A DNA stretch of 64,000 nt from Halobaculum halobium (GTDB lineage: Archaea; Halobacteriota; Halobacteria; Halobacteriales; Haloferacaceae): contig NZ_CP126159.1 of the NCBI RefSeq assembly GCF_030127145.1, positions 248,001-312,000 of the forward strand, read 5' to 3'. The translations under genes and the position numbers were made by a program. Under the pieces are notes generated by a model. It saw only the letters and a program-made list of their open reading frames with translations, was not told the DNA's origin and did not search any database. Shown here one piece after another: positions 24,746-32,794 of this stretch (positions within the stretch are counted from its first letter, which is position 1; every line of letters begins with the position of its first letter).

Positions 24746-25804
24746 ATGACATCAGCAAGCCCAGACCAACTGCGACGGATGTACGAGGACATGGTGACGG
24801 CGCGCCTGTACGAGGAGCGGCTCCAGGACGAGTACATGGAGGGGAAACGACCGGGATTCGACATCAGCGCGGGCGACATCCCCGGCGAACTCCACCTCGC
24901 GGCAGGCCAGGAGGCGGCTGCAGTAGGCGTGTGTTATCATCTCCGCGACGACGACACCGTGACCGCGCCTCACCGCCCCCACCACGTCGCCATCGCGAAG
25001 GGGGTCGACCTGAAGCGAATGACGGCGGAGATATTCGGTCGAGAAACGGGGCTGTGCCACGGGAAAGGCGGGCACATGCACCTGTTCGATCCGGACGTGA
25101 ACTTCGCGTGTAGTGGAATCATCGCCGAGGGCTGTCCGCCGGCGCTGGGCGCGGCGATGGCCGCGAAGAAGCGCAACACCGATAGCGTCGCCGTCGCGTA
25201 TCTCGGCGAGGGCGCCATCGATCAGGGTGGGTTCCTGGAATCGCTCAACATGGCGAGCGTCCACGACCTCCCGGTCGTGTTCGTCGTCGAGGACAACGAT
25301 TGGGCGATCAGCATGCCAAAGGACCGCGTGACGCGCCCGGACGACGGCTCGAAGCGCGCCGACGGGTTCGACATGCGCGGCGTTCGCGTCGACAGCGATG
25401 ACGCCCGCGCGATCTACGAGGCCGGCGGCGAGGCGGTCGCCCGCGCCCGCGACGGCAACGGGCCGACCGTGTTGGAGGTGCAGGTCCACCGGCGCATGGG
25501 TCACTTCATGGGCGACCCGGAGACGTACCGCCCTGAGGAGGACCAACAGCGTGCGGCCGACCGCGACTCGATCGAGCGGCTCGCGGCCGACATGCGGGAG
25601 TTCGGCATCGACGAGGCGGAGCTGGAGGAGATCCGCGACCGGGCGGCTGAGCGCGTCGACGAGGCGGTCACGTGGGCGAAACAGCAGCCGCTGCCCGAGC
25701 CGGAGGCGGCCCACGACCACGTGTTCACGAACCCGCCGTCCGGCGTGACCGACGAGGAGCCGGAGTTCCCGGGATCGGGTGCGGCCGCAGGAGGTGACGA
25801 CTGA
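24746..25804 (+). CDS. 2-oxoacid dehydrogenase complex E1 component, alpha subunit
   Basis: 352 residues from ATG 24746 (a TTG four codons upstream is less likely). Thiamine-diphosphate-dependent decarboxylase subunit. The conserved GHKGKGG-like region reads CHGKGGHMHLF (about 113-123) and the ThDP/Mg motif is GEGAIDQGG...EDNDWAISM (about 155-192). RRMGHFMGDPETYRP near 250 holds the conserved His of the phosphorylation loop region. Similar to acetoin- and pyruvate-type E1 alpha. It heads a four-gene operon with one-base TGATG overlap to E1 beta. Haloarchaea carry several such complexes and the 2-oxoacid used is often unknown. Confidence 0.92.
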   Translation: MTSASPDQLRRMYEDMVTARLYEERLQDEYMEGKRPGFDISAGDIPGELHLAAGQEAAAVGVCYHLRDDDTVTAPHRPHHVAIAKGVDLKRMTAEIFGRETGLCHGKGGHMHLFDPDVNFACSGIIAEGCPPALGAAMAAKKRNTDSVAVAYLGEGAIDQGGFLESLNMASVHDLPVVFVVEDNDWAISMPKDRVTRPDDGSKRADGFDMRGVRVDSDDARAIYEAGGEAVARARDGNGPTVLEVQVHRRMGHFMGDPETYRPEEDQQRAADRDSIERLAADMREFGIDEAELEEIRDRAAERVDEAVTWAKQQPLPEPEAAHDHVFTNPPSGVTDEEPEFPGSGAAAGGDD

Positions 25805-26829
25805 TGAGCACCCCCACGCAGGAGGCGGTCGGCCGAACGGCCACGATGAGCGACGCGATGGTCGAGGCGGTCGCTCACGAGATGCGCGCCGACGAGGAGG
25901 TGTTCTACATGGGCGAGGACGTCGCCGATTACGGCGGCATCTTCGACTCCACGACGGGGCTGCTCGACGAGTTCGGCCGCGACCGCGTGATGGACGTGCC
26001 GATCAGCGAAACGGCGTACCTGGGTGCGGCCGTTGGGGCCGCACAGGCGGGGATGCGGCCGATCGCGGAGCTGATGTTCGTCGACTTCTTCGGCGTCGCG
26101 ATGGACCAAATTTACAACCAGATGGCGAAGAACACCTACATGAGCGGGGGGTCGTTCAGCGTCCCGATGGTGCTCACCACCGCGGTCGGCGGCACGTACA
26201 ACGACGCCGCCCAGCACTCCCAGACGCTGTACGGAACGTTCGCGCACCTCCCGGGCATGAAGGTGGTCGTCCCGTCGACGGCGTACGACGCCAAGGGGCT
26301 GATGCACAACGCCATCCGCGACGACGATCCGGTCGTCTACATGTTCCACAAGCGGCTGATGGGCATCGGCTGGATGCCCGCCCCCGACGGGCCGAAGACG
26401 CCGGTTCCGGAGGAGGACTACACGATCCCGTTCGGCAAGGCGGACGTGAAGCGCCAGGGCGACGACGTGACGGTCGTCACGCTCGGTCTGCACGTCCACC
26501 GGGCGCTCGATGCCGCCGAGACGCTCGCCGACGAGGGAGTCGACGCGGAAGTGATCGACCTCCGGACGCTGAAGCCACTCGACCGCGAGACGGTACTGGA
26601 GTCGGTCCGAAAGACCGGTCGGCTCGTCGTCGTCGACGAGGACTACCAGTCCTACGGTCTCACCGGCGAGATCATCTCCAGCGTGGCAGAGGCGGACCTC
26701 GACGCGCTCGAGGCGGTCGAACGCGTCGCCGTCCCAGACGTACCGATCCCGTACTCGCGGCCGATGGAGGACGCAGTGATCCCTGGCGCCGAGGATGTGG
26801 CTGAAGCGGTGCGGTCGGTCGGCAAATGA
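25804..26829 (+). CDS. 2-oxoacid dehydrogenase complex E1 component, beta subunit
   Basis: 341 residues. Transketolase-type pyrimidine-binding half: FYMGEDVADYGGIFDSTTGL (about 35-55), DVPISETAYLGAAVGAAQAG (about 62-82) with the catalytic Glu, and the C-terminal transketolase domain with VIDLRTLKPLDRETVLESV. Pairs with E1 alpha to form the alpha2beta2 E1. The start overlaps E1 alpha by 1 bp and the stop overlaps the lipoyl gene by 4 bp (ATGA), so the operon is tightly coupled. Confidence 0.93.
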   Translation: MSTPTQEAVGRTATMSDAMVEAVAHEMRADEEVFYMGEDVADYGGIFDSTTGLLDEFGRDRVMDVPISETAYLGAAVGAAQAGMRPIAELMFVDFFGVAMDQIYNQMAKNTYMSGGSFSVPMVLTTAVGGTYNDAAQHSQTLYGTFAHLPGMKVVVPSTAYDAKGLMHNAIRDDDPVVYMFHKRLMGIGWMPAPDGPKTPVPEEDYTIPFGKADVKRQGDDVTVVTLGLHVHRALDAAETLADEGVDAEVIDLRTLKPLDRETVLESVRKTGRLVVVDEDYQSYGLTGEIISSVAEADLDALEAVERVAVPDVPIPYSRPMEDAVIPGAEDVAEAVRSVGK

Positions 26830-27212
26830 GCGGGAGCGATCCCGCCTCCGATAGCGGTGGTGAAACCGAGGGAGGCGGGGACGACAGCATCGAGAGAGCC
26901 GGCGGCGGCAGTAATGGAACAGACGGCGGGACCGACACCATCGAGACGGACGGGGGTGCCGACCGCGTTCCCGTCGACAGCGGGGCGCTGTGGCCGGGTG
27001 ACACCGACGACGATGTCGGGCTGTTGCTCAACTGGTTCGTCGCCGAGGGCAGCCGCGTCACCGAGGGGAACCGGATCGCCGAATTCCAGGTCGAGAAAGT
27101 CGACGTGGACGTGCCGGCGCCAGCGACGGGCACGCTCGCGGAAATCGCCGTCGACGAGGACGGCGAGTTCGACCGCGGCGACGTGCTCGCGTACGTCGAG
27201 ACAGAGGGGTGA
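26826..27212 (+). CDS. Separate lipoyl-domain protein of the E2 component
   Basis: 128 residues. The first ~50 residues are a low-complexity Gly/Asp/Ser/Thr region. The remainder is a lipoyl (biotinyl-lipoyl) domain: LLLNWFVAEGSRVTEGNRIAEF, then the modified-lysine hairpin VEKVDVDVPAPATGTL (Lys in EKV), and FDRGDVLAYVETEG. In most complexes this domain is the N-terminus of E2; here it is a separate gene followed by a separate catalytic protein. The acidic lead could replace the normal flexible linker. Confidence 0.88.
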   Translation: MSGSDPASDSGGETEGGGDDSIERAGGGSNGTDGGTDTIETDGGADRVPVDSGALWPGDTDDDVGLLLNWFVAEGSRVTEGNRIAEFQVEKVDVDVPAPATGTLAEIAVDEDGEFDRGDVLAYVETEG

Positions 27213-27218
27213 TCGAGG

Positions 27219-28025
27219 GTGACGCCCGATCCCCTCTCGCCGCCCGACGCTCGGCCGCAGTCCGTCTGTCGAACCGACGGCGGCAGCCGGAGCGACACCG
27301 ATGGTGAGCGTCGACGTGAACCGGCTGTCCGCACGGTCACAAAAGAGGAAACGCCGGGCCCGATGCGTCGGACGATCGCCCGCCGGCTCCACGAGAGCTA
27401 CAGCGAGGCCGTTCACGTCACGGCGACGCGGGTTGTCGACGCCGAGGAGCTATTCGCGGCGGTGGACGAAGCGAGCGACCGTCACGGCCTCGACCTCTCG
27501 CTGTCTGATGCGATCCTGCTGGCGGTCTCGGAGACGCTCGCTCGCCATCCGTCGTTCAACGCCACGTTCGAGGACGGCACTCACCGCGTGTACGAGGAGC
27601 ACAACCTCGGCTACGGCGTCGACATCGAGGCGGGACTCGTCGCGCCGGTCCTCGCCGACGTCGGATCGCTGTCGATCGCCGAGGTCCACCGTCGGCGGAC
27701 GTCCCTCGTCGACCGCGTGCTCGCCGGCGACTACGACACCGCTGACCTCCGGGGCGGAACGTTCACCGTCTCGAACCTCGGTCCGCTCGGCGTCGACTCG
27801 TTCACCCCGGTGATCAACCCGCCAGAGGTCGCAATCTTGGGCGTGAACAGCGTTCGCGAGCGGGCGGTCCGTGCCGAGGAGGGGAGCGACGACGTCGCGT
27901 TTCGACGCCACCTTCCGCTGGACCTCAGCTTCGATCACCGCGTCGTCGACGGCGCGGACGCCGGTCGGTTTCTCCGGACGCTCGCGGGCCTGATCCAAGC
28001 GCCCGAGGATCTGTTCGAGGTGTGA
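27219..28025 (+). CDS. E2 acyltransferase catalytic-domain protein lacking a lipoyl domain
   Basis: 268 residues from GTG 27219, six bases after the lipoyl gene. An N-terminal polar lead (about 1-45) precedes the acyltransferase domain: PMRRTIARRLHESYSEAVHVT (about 48-68), FTVSNLGPLGVDSFTPVINPP (about 184-204), and the active-site motif DHRVVDGADAGRFL near the C-terminus with the catalytic His and Asp. No lipoyl and no clear peripheral-subunit-binding domain is visible. With the preceding gene it would reconstitute an E2. No dihydrolipoamide dehydrogenase (E3) is present in the window. Confidence 0.88.
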   Translation: MTPDPLSPPDARPQSVCRTDGGSRSDTDGERRREPAVRTVTKEETPGPMRRTIARRLHESYSEAVHVTATRVVDAEELFAAVDEASDRHGLDLSLSDAILLAVSETLARHPSFNATFEDGTHRVYEEHNLGYGVDIEAGLVAPVLADVGSLSIAEVHRRRTSLVDRVLAGDYDTADLRGGTFTVSNLGPLGVDSFTPVINPPEVAILGVNSVRERAVRAEEGSDDVAFRRHLPLDLSFDHRVVDGADAGRFLRTLAGLIQAPEDLFEV

Positions 28026-28097
28026 GGGTCGGTGGCAGCGGGGGTGTCTCCGGGGTACTGATCACCGTTCCGCCGCCGCCTTCGTCTCCACCGCCGT

Positions 28098-28688
28098 TCA
28101 ATCGCTGTACAGCGATCGGACGCGGGCGACGCCGTCGATATCGTCGACCACGGCGGCGACGGGATCCGGAACGGCCCCCCGCCACCCACTGTCTGCTCCG
28201 TCACCCCGTTCGTGGTCTGCGGCCATCGCTTCGCGGATCGCGGTCCCGCTCACTGTCCGCTCCGCCTCGATCGTGTGCACCGCGCGCCCGTGGTCGCGGA
28301 GTCGGGCCGCTTTCACCTCGTGCCACTCCTCCAGCACCCGCAGGAGGTGCACCGCGTTCGCAGGCGCGTACTGCACCCACAGCGACGGCCGATTGATGGG
28401 GAACGGGAGCACGCGCACGGGAACACCGAGATCCGCCGACGACAGCGCCGCCGTGACCATCCGGTGTCGCTCGTGGTAGCGGAAGGGGTTGTTCCGCGGG
28501 TCGTCGCGGTCGGGGTCCGCGGCTTCGGCGGCGACGTGGGAGGGATCGGCGTTCGTGATCCCGACGATCAGCTCGTCGCACTCGCCGGCGGCCCACTCGC
28601 AGTACGCGAGGTGGCCGTCGTGAAACGGCTGAAAACGGCCGTGGACGTGGCCGATAAGCGGGTCGGCATCGTCTCTCTCCCCGGTCAC
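28098..28688 (-). CDS. NMNAT/NadM-like nucleotidyltransferase
   Basis: 196 residues. Rossmann nucleotidyltransferase of the cytidylyltransferase superfamily: GRFQPFHDGHLAY (about 17-29) holds the HxGH motif, followed by ELIVGITNADPSH, RYHERHRMVTAAL and the second nucleotide motif VSGTAIREAM (about 145-155, ISxTxxR type). NadM makes NAD from nicotinamide mononucleotide and ATP, and this is the nearest recognisable activity. Its length slightly exceeds archaeal NadM and the middle insert (DRDDPRNNPF) suggests a different nucleotide or acceptor is possible. Last gene of the overlapping set; ATG overlaps the upstream stop as ATGA. Confidence 0.75.
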   Translation of the reverse strand: MTGERDDADPLIGHVHGRFQPFHDGHLAYCEWAAGECDELIVGITNADPSHVAAEAADPDRDDPRNNPFRYHERHRMVTAALSSADLGVPVRVLPFPINRPSLWVQYAPANAVHLLRVLEEWHEVKAARLRDHGRAVHTIEAERTVSGTAIREAMAADHERGDGADSGWRGAVPDPVAAVVDDIDGVARVRSLYSD

Positions 28689-30115
28689 CGAGCATCACCG
28701 GCCCGCGGCCACCGCGCGGCCGCCTCGACGAACCGAGAGAGGTCTGCGCCCGTTGCATCGAGAATCGGTTCGTCGGCCCGGTCGAGCGTCCCGATGCGAA
28801 CCGGGTTCGCACCCGCGACGTCGCGGAGGCGTTCCGTGACGCGCGCCAGCGCGCTCGGGGTCGCGATCACCGCGAACGGGCCGTTCGTCTCGACGGTCGC
28901 GTCCGGAATCGCCCACCTGTCGGCGGTTGTCGACGCGACGGCATCGTGAAGTGGGAGTCTATCGAGCCGGAGCGATCGCCCGTCCCGAGCGGCGAGGCGT
29001 CCGACGCCGGCGATTCCCTCGCCCGACACGTCGGTGACTCGGGCGACGTGGCGCGCGGGGTCGAACGGTTCCTTGGGGTCCGGCCGGCACGCCGCAAGCG
29101 CCGCTGCGACTGGGAGAGCGTCGCGACCGAGCCTGTCGCGACCGAGCGCGCGAAGGCCGCTGTCGCCGCTCAGCGTCCCGAGGGCGAACGCGGCTAATCC
29201 ACCCAGCGGTCGCGTCACGAGCACGTCACAGTCCGTCGGGAGCGACGGTTCGTCCCTGGAGGTCCGCCCGCCAGCGACGACGCTCGCGCCGAGGACCCAG
29301 CTCTCGCCCTCGTGCGTGAGGACTGACCCCGACAGTACCGTCGCGTCGGCCGGAAGCCCCGCGCGGAACCAGTCGGTCACCCGCCCCGGCGACGGACGAG
29401 CGTCCGCGGGCGCGGCGACGACCGGGCGGATGATGCGGTCTGCAGTCGCTCCGGACGCGTACACGTCGTTACAGGCGTTCAACGCGGCGATCCGCGCCTG
29501 CTCGGGCGGCGGGAGGTCTGGGAACGCGTGGACGGCGTCGAGGTTAGCTGCGACGCCGCGCGCGCCGGCATCCGTGCTGTGCGTCTCGTCTGTGGACCCC
29601 GTCGGTTCGGTCGCGCGGAGGTGTTCCAGCCAGAGGAACCCGCCGTCGATGTCGGGAATCTGCACGGCGTGACCCTTTCCGATCGTCACCTCCGGGCCGT
29701 CGAGCCCGGCGTAGGCGGTCGCGAGTGCGTCGCCGAGCCGGTCCGGGTCCGCGAAGTCGTCGCCCACGAACGCGCACGCGAGCGTCACGACCTGTCGGCC
29801 GTCCGCGTCGCCGTCGAACGGAACCGCGGGGCGCTCGTCGCCGAGCGCGACTCCCTCGACCGCGCGCTCGACCTCGGCCGGGGCGACTCCGCTGTCGAGC
29901 ACCGCGGCGTCGGAGTCGGGGCCGAGACGGACGCTCGTCCCCTCGAGCGCGCTCGCGACGCGTTCGCGGGCCGGCAGCACGACCCTGTCGAGCGGCGTCT
30001 TCCCGGCACAGCCGCACCGTCGAGCGTCGGCGGCGGCGCCCGGGCCGGCGACGACTGACTCGGCCGATCGGTCGTCTTCGACGCCACCGTCCGCGACGAG
30101 GCGCCCGCGGATCAC
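28685..30115 (-). CDS. SelD-like protein (selenophosphate synthetase / AIR synthase superfamily)
   Basis: 476 residues from GTG 30115, which overlaps the upstream stop as GTGA; the same frame is open much further upstream but only across the neighbouring gene. Motifs follow SelD in order: RRCGCAGKTPL (C34, C36, K39, like the SelD CGCK loop), NACNDVYASGATAD (compare NAISDIFAMGG), TRPLGGLAAFALG (compare TKPLGIG) and VTDVSGEGIAGVG (compare MTDVTGFGLLGH). So it belongs to the ATP-using AIR-synthase family that includes SelD, but the loops have diverged. Orphan SelD genes were reported in Haloarcula marismortui. The substrate here is unknown. It lies between an ApgM-like and an NMNAT-like gene. 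Confidence 0.65.
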   Translation of the reverse strand: MIRGRLVADGGVEDDRSAESVVAGPGAAADARRCGCAGKTPLDRVVLPARERVASALEGTSVRLGPDSDAAVLDSGVAPAEVERAVEGVALGDERPAVPFDGDADGRQVVTLACAFVGDDFADPDRLGDALATAYAGLDGPEVTIGKGHAVQIPDIDGGFLWLEHLRATEPTGSTDETHSTDAGARGVAANLDAVHAFPDLPPPEQARIAALNACNDVYASGATADRIIRPVVAAPADARPSPGRVTDWFRAGLPADATVLSGSVLTHEGESWVLGASVVAGGRTSRDEPSLPTDCDVLVTRPLGGLAAFALGTLSGDSGLRALGRDRLGRDALPVAAALAACRPDPKEPFDPARHVARVTDVSGEGIAGVGRLAARDGRSLRLDRLPLHDAVASTTADRWAIPDATVETNGPFAVIATPSALARVTERLRDVAGANPVRIGTLDRADEPILDATGADLSRFVEAAARWPRAGDAR

Positions 30116-31407
30116 TCCCCCTGGGGCCACAGCGGTCTCACCTCCCCTGTCGGATAGTCGCGGACCGCCGGCGTCCGCCGGAGGCCGTCGAGCATGACGC
30201 GGTCGGCGGCCGCACGGGCGGCTTTCAACAACTCTCGACCACGAACGTCCCGAAATCCGCCTCGGGCTGCCGGCCGCTCGCCCACCGCCTCCACGTCGTC
30301 GACCCGGACGGGGTCGGCGACCATCGTCACCGGGACCGGTTCGCCCGAGTGAACCACGTCCTCGGTGCTCGGGGTGGTGTGATCGGCGGTGACGACCGTG
30401 ACCAGGTCGGGATCGTCTCTGACGCGCTCGACAACCGGTGACAGCGACGCGTCGATCGCCGACAGCTCGTCGCGCTTCTCTGTCGGGCCGGCGGCGTGGG
30501 ACACCTCGTCCGGCTCTGGGTAGTGGACGTGGACGAACTGGTGGTCCGCGAGCGCGTCGAGCGCTCGATCCGCTCGCGCGTCGTACCCCTCGGGCGGCTC
30601 GACGTGGGTCATCCCGAGTGTGCGCGCGAGCCCGGTCAACACCGGTTTGGGCGTCACGCTCGCCGCGTCGAGCCCGTGGCGCGCACGGAACGACTCGACG
30701 CGCGTCGGCGTCGCTGCCCACTTCGAGAGCACCGCGTCGGCCGGCCCTGGTACGTTCGCCAGCGCCGACCGCGTCGAACGCGTGTACGCCTGCAGCGCGT
30801 CGGCCGTCCGCCGTGCGGCCGCCGGATCGGCCGCCTCGCGCGTGGGCTCGCTCGCGACCACCGGTAGCCCCGCCTCGAAGGGGTCCACGTCGGTGACCGC
30901 CGGGGACACCACCGTGTCCGCAGTAATCGTCACCAGTCCCCGGTTCTTCCACGTGTATTCGAACTCGACCGTACATCCCTCGACGACGGGAACGTCGACC
31001 GAGGCGACGCCGGACCGCTCGGCGAGCGCGGGAAACTCCTCGGCGTCGACCGCGAGGTGACGGTCCGCGACGCGGCTCCCGGTGGCGGCGTCGAGCGACG
31101 CAAACGACGCCGAGCAGACGACGCTCCCGGCCGGCGGTTCCCGGCCGAAGCCGCGCGCCTCCAGCACGCCGCGGCCCGGAACCTCGGCTGGGTCGTAGCC
31201 GAACAGCCGGGTGTGCGCGAGATCACTCGATAGCGGCACGCCCGGGTCGGCGACGTGCATCGTGCCGTTGATCCCCGCCGCCGCGAGCCGGTCCAGGTTC
31301 GGGGTCTCGGCCGCCTCAAGCGGTGTGCTCCCGTCCAGTTCCGACGCGGGTCGGTCCGCCGCGCCGTCGAGCAGCAACAGGAGGATCGATCGGTCTCTCC
31401 CGCGCAT
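30112..31407 (-). CDS. ApgM-like phosphatase/phosphomutase (alkaline phosphatase superfamily)
   Basis: 431 residues from ATG 31407; the stop of the acyl-CoA dehydrogenase overlaps this start (TGATG). The sequence resembles archaeal cofactor-independent phosphoglycerate mutase: LLLLLDGAADRPASEL (about 8-23), TPLEAAETPNLDRLAAAG, the metal/Ser region LSSDLAHTRLFGYDP, HVHYPEPDEVSHAAGPTEK, and the C-terminal VVTADHTTPSTEDVVHSGEPVP. The DG, SD, DxxxH and DH motifs expected for two metals are present. A real mutase in glycolysis is possible, but its location in this operon, tightly coupled to a SelD-like gene, suggests a special phosphorylated substrate. Confidence 0.78.
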   Translation of the reverse strand: MRGRDRSILLLLLDGAADRPASELDGSTPLEAAETPNLDRLAAAGINGTMHVADPGVPLSSDLAHTRLFGYDPAEVPGRGVLEARGFGREPPAGSVVCSASFASLDAATGSRVADRHLAVDAEEFPALAERSGVASVDVPVVEGCTVEFEYTWKNRGLVTITADTVVSPAVTDVDPFEAGLPVVASEPTREAADPAAARRTADALQAYTRSTRSALANVPGPADAVLSKWAATPTRVESFRARHGLDAASVTPKPVLTGLARTLGMTHVEPPEGYDARADRALDALADHQFVHVHYPEPDEVSHAAGPTEKRDELSAIDASLSPVVERVRDDPDLVTVVTADHTTPSTEDVVHSGEPVPVTMVADPVRVDDVEAVGERPAARGGFRDVRGRELLKAARAAADRVMLDGLRRTPAVRDYPTGEVRPLWPQGE

Positions 31408-32675
31408 CACTCCAGCCCGAGCGTCTTCGCGATGGTTCGTTTCTGTACCTCCGTCGTCCCTGCGGGGATCCGGAGGTTGCGGGCCACCCGGAAGACGCGC
31501 TCGACGCCGCCGGCGCGCATGAGGCCGTAGCCGCCCAGCACCTGTATCGCGCGGTCGGCCCAGTCGAACAGGCGGTCCTCGGGGTAATACTTCAGCATCG
31601 AGAGCTTCCGACGGGCGGTCGCCGACTGCTGGAGGTCGTGGAGGTTCGCCTCCGCGTCGTAGGCGCCCAGCAGTGCCGTCCCGAACTCGCGGAGAGCGTG
31701 GATCTCCGTGGCCGTCTCGACGATGGGCCACTGCACGGCCTGATTGCTCCCGATGGGCTCGCCGAACGTCTCGCGATCTTTCGCGTAGGTGAGCATCCTG
31801 TCGAGGAGGTACCGGCCCATCCCGGCGCACATCCCGGCCCGGCCGGCGCGTCGCCAGTTCACCCATGACAGCGCCAGCGGGAGGCCGTCGCCCACGTCCC
31901 CGACCAACTGGTCGCCGTCGACCCGGCAATCGCGCAGGTGGACGTCGGAGGTGATGCCGTCCATCATGATGTTCAGGTTCGGTTCGCCCACCTCGTACCC
32001 GGGGTTGTCGGTGTCGACGAGGAACATCCCCATCGTCTCGTGAGCCGAGCCGTCAGCTCCCGCGACCTTCGCGAGGATCTGCGCCGTGTCGGCGAACGGA
32101 CCGTTGGTGATGTAGCGCTTGTCGCCGTTGAGCACCCAGCCGTCGCCGTCGCGCTCGGCGGTCGTCGAGATGGCCGTCACGTCAGAGCCGGCACCCGGCT
32201 CGGTGATGCCGATGCAGGCCGTCTTCCGGCCCTCGACGAGCGGCCTGAGCCACTCCTCGCGCTGGTCGTCGTCGAGGTGCAACAGCGCGGGCGATGGCCC
32301 CTCGGTCCACGCCATCATCGCCCGCGCGACACTCGACCCGTGGCCCGTCCCGTAGCGGAACACCGCCTCCTGCACGTAGAAGTGCTCGCGGTTCGAGAGG
32401 CCGCCGCCGCCAACTTCCTCAGGGAGATGGAGCGCGTACAGCCCCTCGTCGGCGCTCCGTTTGCGGATCTCCGCTTGCATCGCCCGCGTCTCGGGCTTCA
32501 TCAGGCCGTCGTCGTCGAGGTAGTCCAGCGGCCCGCCGATGTGGTCGGCGTGTTCCTCCTCGTACGGCAGCACCTCCTCCTCGATGAACTCGATCACTCG
32601 GTCGACGACCGGTCGTACGTCGTCCGGAACCGCAAACTCGCCGGCGAGCGCGTCGTCCTCGGGGAACGTCGTCAT
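31407..32675 (-). CDS. Acyl-CoA dehydrogenase
   Basis: 422 residues. FAD-dependent alpha,beta-dehydrogenation of an acyl-CoA in fatty acid or branched-chain amino acid breakdown. Motifs: CIGITEPGAGSDVTAI (about 155-170), YITNGPFADTAQILAKV for the beta domain, RETFGEPIGSNQAVQW (about 306-321) and the C-terminal VLGGYGLMRAGGVERVFR plus IPAGTTEVQKRTIAKTLG. Length is usual. It is followed directly by the ApgM-like gene (1-bp overlap) and preceded by a KAS III-like gene 119 bp upstream, with the Liv transporter genes beyond, suggesting catabolism of an imported compound. Confidence 0.9.
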   Translation of the reverse strand: MTTFPEDDALAGEFAVPDDVRPVVDRVIEFIEEEVLPYEEEHADHIGGPLDYLDDDGLMKPETRAMQAEIRKRSADEGLYALHLPEEVGGGGLSNREHFYVQEAVFRYGTGHGSSVARAMMAWTEGPSPALLHLDDDQREEWLRPLVEGRKTACIGITEPGAGSDVTAISTTAERDGDGWVLNGDKRYITNGPFADTAQILAKVAGADGSAHETMGMFLVDTDNPGYEVGEPNLNIMMDGITSDVHLRDCRVDGDQLVGDVGDGLPLALSWVNWRRAGRAGMCAGMGRYLLDRMLTYAKDRETFGEPIGSNQAVQWPIVETATEIHALREFGTALLGAYDAEANLHDLQQSATARRKLSMLKYYPEDRLFDWADRAIQVLGGYGLMRAGGVERVFRVARNLRIPAGTTEVQKRTIAKTLGLE

Positions 32676-32794
32676 ACGCTATCGATTCACAGACCGACGA
32701 ATAAGTGTTGGCTCGCCCGGACTCGTTCGCCGGGTCTCGGGTTCCATGGCCGCGACCCGGGGGCGGCCTCATCCCGCGCCGGCGACGAAGCGGA

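Noticed and set aside
30116-30976. Upstream extension of the SelD-like frame to a 763-codon ORF
   Set aside because: The extension runs antiphase through the ApgM-like gene and encodes Arg-rich sequence. GTG 30115 overlaps the upstream stop as GTGA and gives the family length.
31408-31929. Upstream extension of the ApgM-like frame to 605 codons
   Set aside because: It crosses the acyl-CoA dehydrogenase gene in a wrong frame. ATG 31407 fits the family start and the TGATG overlap.
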